NCBI RefSeq assembly: GCF_902833055.1
Contig: NZ_CADFEJ010000001.1
Location: forward strand, 496,001 to 560,000
Direction: 5' to 3'
DNA: 64,000 nt
DNA from: Burkholderia territorii
GTDB lineage: Bacteria; Pseudomonadota; Gammaproteobacteria; Burkholderiales; Burkholderiaceae
Below are positions 37,853-45,230 of the stretch, in pieces. The position numbers and the translations under genes were made by a program. Under the pieces are notes generated by a model. It was not told where the DNA came from and did not search any database. It saw nothing but the letters and a program-made list of their open reading frames with translations. Each line of letters opens with the position of its first letter. Within the stretch, counting starts at the first letter, position 1.

Positions 37853-38902
37853 TCACGCGTTCTGGTCGAGGGAAGGGAATCGTTCGGCGGCGAGCGCCGC
37901 CTGCACGGGCGTAATCGACTGCGCACCGCCGAGCCATTCGGCCGACGCGAGCCGGGCCGCGTAATCGGTCACCGGCGAGTCGACCACGAATGCATCGACG
38001 TCGAGCCGCCGGCTCAGCGCGTCGAGCGCGCGGTGCACGCGCTCGGGCGTATCGGCCAGCACGGTCGGGCGCAACTCGTCGATCCGGTAGTCGGACGCGC
38101 CGCTTTGCCGCGCGAATTCGGCGGCGGCCTGCGCGCTCGCGAGGTTGAAGCTCTGGCCGCCGGCGAATTGCAGCCTGAAGATCTTCAGCGGCCCGATCAG
38201 TTGCTCGGCCGCGTCGCGGGTCGGCGCCGCGACCGCGTACAGTGCGACGAGCGGGCGCGTGCCGCCCGCGTCGCGGTACGCGGCCAGCGAGCGTTCGAGG
38301 TTCGCGTCGTCGCCGTTGAAGTGCCCCGCGTAGCAGAAGCGCCAGCCGTGGCGGGCGGCGAGCGCGCCGCTGGCGGGCGAGCCGCCGAGCAGGATGCGCT
38401 CGGGCGCGTGCGGCGGCACCGGCATCGCGACCGCGCCGGCAAGCGGATGATCCTCGGCGACGCCCCAGCCGAGGAACGCGTCGAGCTCCGCGAGCTGGCC
38501 CGCGAAGTCGGGCTTCCTCGCCTTGTCGTGAAACCACTGCAGCGCGCGCGTGGTCAGCGGCAAGCCGCCCGGCGCCTTGCCGATGCCGAGATCGACGCGA
38601 CCGGGAGCGAGCGCGGCGAGCAGCTTGAACGTCTCGGCGACCTTGAACGGGCTGTAGTGCTGCAGCATCACGCCGCCCGACCCGACGCGAATGCGCGACG
38701 TGTGCGCGAGCAGGTGCGCGACGACGATCTCGGGCGCGGAGCTCGCGAAGCCCGGCGTGCCATGATGCTCGGCAACCCAGAAGCGCTCGTAGCCGAGCTG
38801 TTCTGCGCGCCGTGCGAGGGCCGTGGTGAAGCGCAACGCATCGGCGGCGCTCGCGCCGTCGGCGATCGGGCTTTTGTCCAGCAATGAAAGCGAATAAGAC
38901 AT
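37853..38902 (-). CDS. LLM-class flavin-dependent oxidoreductase, MsnO8/CmoO-like
   Basis: 349 residues with luciferase-like alpha/beta barrel features: LSLLDKSPIADG, ERFWVAEHHGTPGFASSAPEIVVAHLLAHTSRIRVGSGGVMLQHYSPFKVAE and RVDLGIGKAPGG. These mark the MsnO8 family, including B. subtilis CmoO (YtmO). It is the partner of the downstream NtaA-type gene. The start at 38900-38902 follows AGGAA. FMN-dependent oxidation of an organosulfur amino acid derivative is inferred, not shown. Confidence 0.87.
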   Translation of the reverse strand: MSYSLSLLDKSPIADGASAADALRFTTALARRAEQLGYERFWVAEHHGTPGFASSAPEIVVAHLLAHTSRIRVGSGGVMLQHYSPFKVAETFKLLAALAPGRVDLGIGKAPGGLPLTTRALQWFHDKARKPDFAGQLAELDAFLGWGVAEDHPLAGAVAMPVPPHAPERILLGGSPASGALAARHGWRFCYAGHFNGDDANLERSLAAYRDAGGTRPLVALYAVAAPTRDAAEQLIGPLKIFRLQFAGGQSFNLASAQAAAEFARQSGASDYRIDELRPTVLADTPERVHRALDALSRRLDVDAFVVDSPVTDYAARLASAEWLGGAQSITPVQAALAAERFPSLDQNA

Positions 38903-38937
38903 GTCGGCGTTCCTGCGAGGGCGTGGACGGGCGGCGC

Positions 38938-39891
38938 TCAGATCTTCGGCAAGCCCGGCGGATTCGTGCGCGACTGGTCGATCGCTTCGGACGCGAGGTT
39001 CCAGCGGTCGAGGATCTGTTGATAGCGGCCGTTCTTGATCAATCCGTTCAGCGCGATCGTCAGCGGCTCGGCGAGCCCGCTGCCGCGACGCGTCGCGATC
39101 GCGATGTCGGCGGTGCGCGGCCAGCCGCCGCTGATCGCGCCGACGAGGCGCGTCTTGCCCTGCTGCGCGCTCTGGTAGGCGAGCACCGAATTCACGCTGA
39201 ACACGGCATCGGCGCGGCCCGACTGCACGGCGACGATCCGCATCGCCTGATCGTCGTAGTACTGGACCTGCACGGGCTTCAGGCCGTGCGCGACGTTCTC
39301 GCGGTCCCACGCGAGCAGGATCTTTTCCTGGTTGGTGCCCGCATCGGTGACGATGCGCAGCCCCGCGACGTCCTTCGGCTCGCGGATCGACTGGATCTTG
39401 CTGTCGTTGCGCACGTAGAAGCCGACCTGGTCCTTGCGGTAGGTCGAGAAATCGAACTTCTGCTTGCGCTCCTCGGTGACGGTGACGTTCGAGATCACCG
39501 CGTCGACTTTCCCCGATTCGAGTGCGAGCGGCCAGTCGGCCCATGCGAGCGGGACGATCTTCAGCTTGCGGCCGAGGCTGTCGGACACGAGCTGGCCGAC
39601 GTCCGCGTCGAAGCCGATCACCGTGCGCGCGTCGGTCGCATACGAGCTGATCGGCGGCAGGCTCGGCGCGACGCCGATCGTCAGCGTGCCCGGTTCGGCG
39701 AACCTGAACGACGCGGGCACCGCGCGCTCGACGGCCGCATCGGCCGTACCGCGCGGCCGGCCGCGCTGCTCGGGGCTGAGATCGAAGGTCGCGGCGGCCG
39801 CGGCGATCGCGGTCATGGCGATCAGTGCGGCGGCTAGTGCGGCGGCCAGCGTGCGGATTGCGCGCGGTGTGAAAGGTGCGGATCGTTGCAT
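38938..39891 (-). CDS. Amino-acid-type ABC substrate-binding protein (first of two)
   Basis: 317 residues. Sec signal peptide ends near AIAAAAATF. The PF00497 fold with YATDARTVIGFDADVGQLVSDSLG, AWADWPLALESGKVDAVISNVTVTEERKQKFDFS and TNQEKILLAWDRENV closely matches the second binding protein at 33676. It lies between the GNAT gene and the monooxygenases. Ligand unknown; cystine-like or S-modified cysteine is inferred from neighbours. Confidence 0.86.
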   Translation of the reverse strand: MQRSAPFTPRAIRTLAAALAAALIAMTAIAAAAATFDLSPEQRGRPRGTADAAVERAVPASFRFAEPGTLTIGVAPSLPPISSYATDARTVIGFDADVGQLVSDSLGRKLKIVPLAWADWPLALESGKVDAVISNVTVTEERKQKFDFSTYRKDQVGFYVRNDSKIQSIREPKDVAGLRIVTDAGTNQEKILLAWDRENVAHGLKPVQVQYYDDQAMRIVAVQSGRADAVFSVNSVLAYQSAQQGKTRLVGAISGGWPRTADIAIATRRGSGLAEPLTIALNGLIKNGRYQQILDRWNLASEAIDQSRTNPPGLPKI

Positions 39892-39955
39892 CGATGTGTC
39901 CTGTTGTTGTCGTGTGTCGGGGATTGGGGAAGCGGGATCGGACGGCGCGGGGCGG

Positions 39956-40522
39956 TCAGCGCGGCAACACCGCTTCGGGCAGCGGCGCCCACAGGTCGGC
40001 GAGCGTCGACGTGCGCGACGGATCGGCGAGATCCTTGCCGAAGCGCAGGTGGAAATACGCTTCCGGGTCGATCGACGAATCGAACAGCCGCGTATAGCCG
40101 GTGCGGTCGTACAGCGCCCACGCCTCGGGCTGGCGAAAGCCGGTGGTCAGGTACACGCGTCGGTAGCCCTGCTGCGCGGCGCGCAGTTCGAGTGCGTCGA
40201 CGATCTGGCGCGCGAGCCCCTGGCGGCGCAGGTCCGCGCGGGTCCAGATGCGTTTGAGTTCGGCGGTCTGCGCGTCGTAGCGCTTGAACGCACCGCCGCC
40301 GATCGTTTCGCCGTCGCGCAGCAACAGCACGAACGCGCCGTCGGGCGGCGCGAACAGCTCGGCCGGGTAGCGTGCGAGTTCATCGCGTGCGGATGCGCGG
40401 CTGTCGGGGCGATACGCGTCGTAGCGCGTCGCATATTCGTCGATGAGCGCGTCGATCAGCGGCTGGGCGCGGACGTCGAGCGGCGTCGTGTCGATGAGGC
40501 GGTCGGTCGTGGCCATGGGCAT
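39956..40522 (-). CDS. GNAT-family N-acetyltransferase (SnaA-like position)
   Basis: 188 residues counting from ATG 40520-40522; an in-frame ATG at 40516 is equally possible as neither has a strong ribosome site. The acetyl-CoA motif A region is LKRIWTRADLRRQGLARQIVDALE, and the C-terminal strand YRRVYLTTGFRQPEAWALYDRTGYTRL is typical of GNAT. First gene of the operon, as snaA (ytmI) is in B. subtilis, where the product N-acetylates S-(2-succino)cysteine. That function here is inference. Upstream 40523-40819 is non-coding and carries a pair of ATTTCG direct repeats 12 bp apart (40706, 40718). Confidence 0.82.
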   Translation of the reverse strand: MPMATTDRLIDTTPLDVRAQPLIDALIDEYATRYDAYRPDSRASARDELARYPAELFAPPDGAFVLLLRDGETIGGGAFKRYDAQTAELKRIWTRADLRRQGLARQIVDALELRAAQQGYRRVYLTTGFRQPEAWALYDRTGYTRLFDSSIDPEAYFHLRFGKDLADPSRTSTLADLWAPLPEAVLPR

Positions 40523-40819
40523 CGCGAAGGGCGCGCGATGCGGACGTTCCTGGCGGGGGCGGGGCACACGGCCCGTCCGGTCTGTTCCGTTATCGCGACG
40601 CGGTTGTCGTGATGACGGCGGCCGCGGTGCTTGCAGTGCTGCATCCGGCGTGCCGCCGCCGTTTCGAACACGTTAGCGGCGCGGCCGGCAAAGACGAACG
40701 AAGCAATTTCGATAAGGATTTCGCGGCGAGCGTCAGAAGGCTTGCAGGGAGAGCGAGGTGAGGACGGGGAGCGCATGCGTCGAATGTTCCACGCACGCGC
40801 AATGCCGGAGGGAATACGT

Positions 40820-41221
40820 CTACGCTGCGCGCACTTCGGCGAGCAGATCCGGATGACGATCCAGAATCTTGAGGAGCTTCACGAGGGCAAGCGGCGGATT
40901 CGTCTTGCCGGTTTCGTAGCGCGAGAAGGCATTGACGCCGCCACCGAAGAGCTCCGCCGCCTCGCGTTGATCCAGCATCAGCTTCTTGCGTACCTTCGCG
41001 ATGAACTTCGGGTCGAAAATGGTCGAATTCACTTGCTTGTTGAACGCGCCGATCGCGTCACCCAGCCGGGTTGCCTCTTCCATGTCCAGCACCGACTCGC
41101 CGCAGGCCGGACAGAAGTCGCCGGTTACATCGCGAACGACGGTCGAGCGACCCTTGTATGTGTAGGGGATGTCTCGTGTATCGCGGACGAGTTTCGCGCC
41201 ACCGCACGCAGGACACTTCAT
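40820..41221 (-). CDS. mqsA: MqsA-family antitoxin / zinc-HTH regulator without MqsR
   Basis: 133 residues from ATG 41219-41221, eight bases after AAGGAG; a TTG at 41227 is too close to the site. Zinc ligands C3, C6, C37 and C40 fall exactly where E. coli MqsA has them. The C-terminal helix-turn-helix includes FGGGVNAFSRYETGK, with the DNA-contact Asn and Arg of that protein. E. coli MqsA pairs with the toxin MqsR encoded upstream; there is no room (124 bases) and no such ORF here. It is probably a stand-alone autorepressor or stress regulator. Confidence 0.85.
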   Translation of the reverse strand: MKCPACGGAKLVRDTRDIPYTYKGRSTVVRDVTGDFCPACGESVLDMEEATRLGDAIGAFNKQVNSTIFDPKFIAKVRKKLMLDQREAAELFGGGVNAFSRYETGKTNPPLALVKLLKILDRHPDLLAEVRAA

Positions 41222-41243
41222 GTTCAACGCTCCTTCTTTTCGT

Positions 41244-41286
41244 CGGCGATCGTAACCAAAAGAGTTAATTTGTCAAGTTGGTTAAT
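41244..41286 (-). promoter_or_regulatory. mqsA promoter embedded in inverted repeats
   Basis: Read on the minus strand: a perfect -35 (TTGACA), 16-bp spacer, -10-like TACGAT. The -35/-10 pair is flanked by TAACCAA and TTGGTTA, inverted arms separated by 18 bp (41253-41259 and 41278-41284). AACC/GGTT half-sites recall the E. coli MqsA operator, so autorepression is likely. Confidence 0.65.
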
Positions 41287-41351
41287 GGCGCGCGCATGCA
41301 GTCCGCCATCCTCGGCAGGCTGCACGGAAAAGATACGGGGAGTCACTCGGC

Positions 41352-42386
41352 CTATCGGCGAACGCGCGGCGGCGTCGACGCCTCCGCCAGCTGAAACAGG
41401 CAATCGCCGCGCCGCACCTGTGCGGGCACGCGCTTGCACACCACTTCGCCGTCGCCGTTGAAGCGGTGCAGCACGGGCTCGCGCAGCGGCGTATCGGGGA
41501 AGTGCACCCACGCGGCCGGCTGGCCCGCTTTCACCTGGTCGCCGAGTTCGACGAGCGGCTCGTAGAGCCCGCGGTCGTACGCGTAGACGAAGTGACGATC
41601 GCCGTCGACGCGCAGGAAGCGCGTGACGGTCGGCGGTGCGTCGGGCACGAGCGCGCCGCGCAGCAGGCCGATGTAGCCGAGGTAGTGCAGCAGCCCGTGG
41701 CGGCCGAGCCGGATCAGCGCCGGATCGGCCATGCCCGCACCGCCGAGCTCGGTCACGATCGAGATCGCCCCCTGCCGGCGCGCGGCCGATGCCGAGTGCA
41801 CGGGGTTCGGCGCGTGCAGCAGCGCGTTCGGCAGCCCGAACGCGACCAGCAGCCCGTGGAGCTTCGTGGCCTCGTCGTCGTCGAGCGGGTCGATCGCGAG
41901 CATGTTGCCGCCCTGGTACAGCAACGAGCTGCCGCCCGAATGCAGGTCGACCAGATACTGCGCGCGCGACAGCAGAACATGCTCGATGTAATGCGCGATC
42001 ATCTGCGTCGGCGTGCCGGCCGGGTCGCCGGGGAAGCTGCGGTTCAGGTTGCCCTCATCGAGCGGCGACACACGCAAGCCCGCATCGGCCGCGGGGAAAT
42101 TCGCCATCGGCAGCAGGATCAGCTGCCCGCTGACCATCTCCGGATCGATCTCGCGCATCAGTTGCGACACGATGATCTGGCCTTCGTATTCGTCGCCGTG
42201 GTTGCCGGCCATCACGAGCGCGACCGGCCCGTCGCCGTTGCGGATCGATGCGATCGGGATCGGCAGCCAGCCGTAGGCGGAGCGATGTACGGAATGCGGC
42301 AAGCGCAGGTAGCCCGCATGCTTGCCTTGCGCATCGAGATCGATTTCGCAGTGGATGGGATTTCGGTGGGACGAGGAGGCGGTCAT
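41352..42386 (-). CDS. Succinylglutamate desuccinylase/aspartoacylase-family (DoeB-like) deacetylase
   Basis: 344 residues from ATG 42384-42386 (start uncertain; no good ribosome site). The zinc peptidase-like fold shows the metal motif GNHGDEYEGQ and the third-ligand region YLVDLHSGGSS. A C-terminal half of beta-sandwich type includes GDQVKAGQPAAWVHFPDTP. Close relatives are N-acetyl-diaminobutyrate deacetylase (DoeB) and other N-acyl amino acid deacylases. Proximity to the GNAT-monooxygenase operon makes it a candidate for the deacetylation step that route would need, but it is separated by mqsA and likely has its own promoter. Substrate unproven. Confidence 0.8.
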   Translation of the reverse strand: MTASSSHRNPIHCEIDLDAQGKHAGYLRLPHSVHRSAYGWLPIPIASIRNGDGPVALVMAGNHGDEYEGQIIVSQLMREIDPEMVSGQLILLPMANFPAADAGLRVSPLDEGNLNRSFPGDPAGTPTQMIAHYIEHVLLSRAQYLVDLHSGGSSLLYQGGNMLAIDPLDDDEATKLHGLLVAFGLPNALLHAPNPVHSASAARRQGAISIVTELGGAGMADPALIRLGRHGLLHYLGYIGLLRGALVPDAPPTVTRFLRVDGDRHFVYAYDRGLYEPLVELGDQVKAGQPAAWVHFPDTPLREPVLHRFNGDGEVVCKRVPAQVRRGDCLFQLAEASTPPRVRR

Positions 42387-42619
42387 GGCGGCATCGTTCA
42401 ATGAACGGAATCCGCCATCTTATCGGGAAACGACGGCCGCGCGGCGCGGGCCACGCAACGCGCCGTCGATCGGCCCGTGCGCGATCCGGCGACATGTCGC
42501 GACCCGGGCGGCCTCGCGCGATGTTTCAACGCTGAAACGCATGCCGTCGCGCGAGCGAGTGCGCATGCGGCATTGCGCGGCGGCCCCTTGTCGCCACGGG
42601 GCCGGCGCGGACGATGGCT

Positions 42620-42895
42620 TCAGCGACCGGCGGTTTCAGCTTCGATACGGCCTTCTTCCCACAGCGCCCAGAAACGGCTGCCGGCGCGATACGGATTCGC
42701 ACGTCGCGCCGCATGGTCGGCGACGCCCTGGCGATACGCGCCGTACAGCGTCAGCGGCGGATTGTCGACGCACGCGGCTTCACGCGCGGCGGGCACGCGG
42801 CGCTCGGAAACGAGCCGCCGGATCAGCGACGCGCCGTCGATCACATCCAGTTGATCGCTCGCTTGCGCACGGCTGAGGACTTCGACGGTATTCAT
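42620..42895 (-). CDS. Small RMF/CrpP-like hypothetical protein
   Basis: 91 residues from ATG 42893-42895, seven bases after GGGAG. The C-terminal part has the spacing of ribosome modulation factor and CrpP-type proteins: AYRQGVADHAARRANPYRAGSRFWALWEEGRIEA, that is, a short helix ending in G, NPY, then a W-rich helix ending in G. The N-terminal half (SLIRRLVSERRVPAAREAACVDNPPLTLYG) is an addition not present in short RMF. Function not known; ribosome binding is only a resemblance. The gaps 42387-42619 and 42896-43175 contain no gene I can support. Confidence 0.6.
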   Translation of the reverse strand: MNTVEVLSRAQASDQLDVIDGASLIRRLVSERRVPAAREAACVDNPPLTLYGAYRQGVADHAARRANPYRAGSRFWALWEEGRIEAETAGR

Positions 42896-43175
42896 GTGTG
42901 GGCTCCCTGACATCCTGTTTTCCAGTCAAGGAGCAATAAGGGTGCCAGCCTCGAAATTCCCCGCGCCGCACCGATCGTGCGGGCTTCTGCGGCGAACGTG
43001 ACGCGCGGCGCGGGTCGATGTTACGGAACACGTCACGTGACACGCGCGAGCGCGGCGGAACACGCGCGCGCATGCATGCAGCGAAGCGACGCAAAGCGTT
43101 GCGGGAATGAATCGAGGGCAGCGAACGGATACGCGTGCAAGCGCGAAGCCCGCCGACGTCGACGAACGCGCGCGC

Positions 43176-44726
43176 TCAGTTCGTCGTCGCGGGTGCGACG
43201 CGGCTGCTTCCGGCCGAATAGAAGCGGTAGATCCCCTTGCCGGCCGACTTCGCGTCGTACAGCGCGCTGTCGGCCTGGCGGATCAGTTCGTCGGGGGAGC
43301 CGTGCCCGTCGTCGAGCGCGATGCCGATGCTGATCCCGAAGCTGACGGTCTGGCCGATCGACAGCGTGTACGGCGCCGAGATCTGCCGGATGATCCGCGC
43401 GGCAAGCAGCGAGCAGGCGTGCATCGTGGTCGCGTCGAGCGCGACGACGAATTCGTCGCCGCCGATCCGGGCCACCAGTTCGCCGGCCGGCAGCGTCTTG
43501 CCGAGCCGCTCGGCGACCTGCGTGAGCACTTCATCGCCGGCCTGGTGGCCGAACCGGTCGTTGATCGCCTTGAAGCCGTCGAGATCGAGATACATGACGG
43601 CGAGCGTGGCGCCCGGCAGGCGCGGCCGGTGCGCGAGCATCCGCTTGAGTTGCGCATGCAGCTCGTGGCGGTTCGGCAATCCGGTGAGCGCATCGTGTCG
43701 CGCGAGGTGCCGGATATGCTGCTCGGCGCGGCGGCGCGTGGTGACGTCCTCGACGATGACGACCGCGTTGCCGTCCGGCACGCGATGGCGCGTCAGTTCC
43801 AGCTGCCGGCCGTCGGCCAGCGTGATGTCGAGCGGCACCGGTTCGTCATGGTTCAGCCAGACGTCGCATTGCGCGGCGAGACCCGCGCCGTCGCCATCGG
43901 CCACCGCGTTTGCGCCGAGCGCCGCGACGACGTCGGGTAGCGGCGTGTCGAGCATGATCTCGCGCGGCGAGCCGAACAACTGCGCGGTGCGGCGGTTCGC
44001 GACAATCACGCGGCTCTCGCCGTCGATCATGCACAGACCGTGTGGCATGTAGGTGAGGGCGGCGTCGAAGCGCGCGACGAGCTCGGCGTTGCGCTGACGC
44101 GCGGCGATCAGCGCGACCAGCACGCGGTAATGACGCTGCACGACCGTGCGCATGGCCGCGAGATAGATCGCGAGCGGCGGCAGCAGCAGCCATGCGCCGG
44201 GCCGCTCGACCAGCATCGCGCCGAGGCCGATCGGCAGGACACCGAGCGTGACCTGCGTCATCGCGAGCCGCGGCAGCGCCGAATTGCGCGACGCGATCCC
44301 GCCGAATACGCCGCCCGCGACCATCACCGACAGCGTGCCGAGTTCGGCGTCGGGCGCCTCGACGCAGCCCATCACGCCGAGGCCGAGCACGAAGCACGCG
44401 GCGAGCGACACGGGCGCATAGCGCAGCGCCCAGTATTCGGCGCGATCGTCGCCGGCGGCACGATGTACTGCATACGCACGTGCGATCGCGAGTCGCGCGA
44501 CGAGCAGGCCGACGTCGACGACGAGCCACACGAAACACCAGAGTTGATGCAGCCGGATCAGCGCGATTGCCGCGACGAATGCGCTGGCGAGGCCGGACAG
44601 CGCCATCGGGCGCACGTCCTCGAACAGCGTGACGAGCATCGAAGGACGCAGCGCGGCCGTCACATGGTGATTGCCGGAAGGGGGAGTGGCGAGAACGGCG
44701 TTCAGGAGGCTTGCCTTGACTGCCAT
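43176..44726 (-). CDS. Membrane-bound PAS-GGDEF diguanylate cyclase
   Basis: 516 residues. Six or so predicted TM helices (residues about 40-200) form the N-terminal sensor. A PAS domain (GLCMIDGESRVIVANRRTAQLFG) follows, then a GGDEF domain with the intact active-site GGDEF at residues 422-426. The segment before it (AGELVARI) lacks the RxxD inhibitory site, so product feedback may be weak. No EAL domain follows. It should make cyclic di-GMP and favour surface attachment; the signal is unknown. The upstream region 44727-45230 is non-coding except for one notable repeat. Confidence 0.88.
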   Translation of the reverse strand: MAVKASLLNAVLATPPSGNHHVTAALRPSMLVTLFEDVRPMALSGLASAFVAAIALIRLHQLWCFVWLVVDVGLLVARLAIARAYAVHRAAGDDRAEYWALRYAPVSLAACFVLGLGVMGCVEAPDAELGTLSVMVAGGVFGGIASRNSALPRLAMTQVTLGVLPIGLGAMLVERPGAWLLLPPLAIYLAAMRTVVQRHYRVLVALIAARQRNAELVARFDAALTYMPHGLCMIDGESRVIVANRRTAQLFGSPREIMLDTPLPDVVAALGANAVADGDGAGLAAQCDVWLNHDEPVPLDITLADGRQLELTRHRVPDGNAVVIVEDVTTRRRAEQHIRHLARHDALTGLPNRHELHAQLKRMLAHRPRLPGATLAVMYLDLDGFKAINDRFGHQAGDEVLTQVAERLGKTLPAGELVARIGGDEFVVALDATTMHACSLLAARIIRQISAPYTLSIGQTVSFGISIGIALDDGHGSPDELIRQADSALYDAKSAGKGIYRFYSAGSSRVAPATTN

Positions 44727-45113
44727 GGCTATTTTGACCTCGACACGATGCGACGCATTGCCGACCGCTTCCGCACGGCACGTGGCGGGAGAACGGCGAG
44801 CCGGATGCGCACGACATTACCATGAAACGCCGGCCGCGCGTGCCGTGCGGGGCGTCGACGAGTCGTCGCAAGTCATGCCGGCGTGCGCGTTGCGCATTCG
44901 CCGACGCCGGTGCGGAAATCGTTGCTGACGGAGCGATGTCGGGCAGTTGCTCGCGCGTCGTTTTTGGCGCGCGTCATGCATGCGTCGCGCATCGCGCGTG
45001 AACGGCCCGAGGCGATCGATTCACCCGACGCGACACCGGCGGGAGCGCGCACATGCGGTCACCCGCAACCGGGCGCCTCGGCCCGTCTGAATCCCGTTAT
45101 AAGAAATTCAATA

Positions 45114-45135
45114 AGTATTTCATGCGAGAAATACT
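45114..45135. promoter_or_regulatory. Inverted repeat upstream of the molybdenum hydroxylase operon
   Basis: AGTATTTC and GAAATACT, 8-bp arms, six bases apart. The core TATTTC-N6-GAAATA (45116-45133) is the same as in the two MarR-type operators at 32146 and 32176, so a common or similar regulator may act here. It is about 95 bases before the operon's first start codon, in a local A/T-rich pocket. Confidence 0.55.
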
Positions 45136-45230
45136 ATAGGCGATATATCCAAAACAATGCCAGAATGCGCGCCGCTCCGAACGCCGCGACACCCGATCGC
45201 CGTCCGAGCCGCATCAGGAGGTTCTCCCAC

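Noticed and set aside
40456-40776. Candidate toxin reading frame next to mqsA
   Set aside because: 106 codons of Arg/Ser/Pro-rich sequence with no MqsR similarity, mostly overlapping the GNAT start region.
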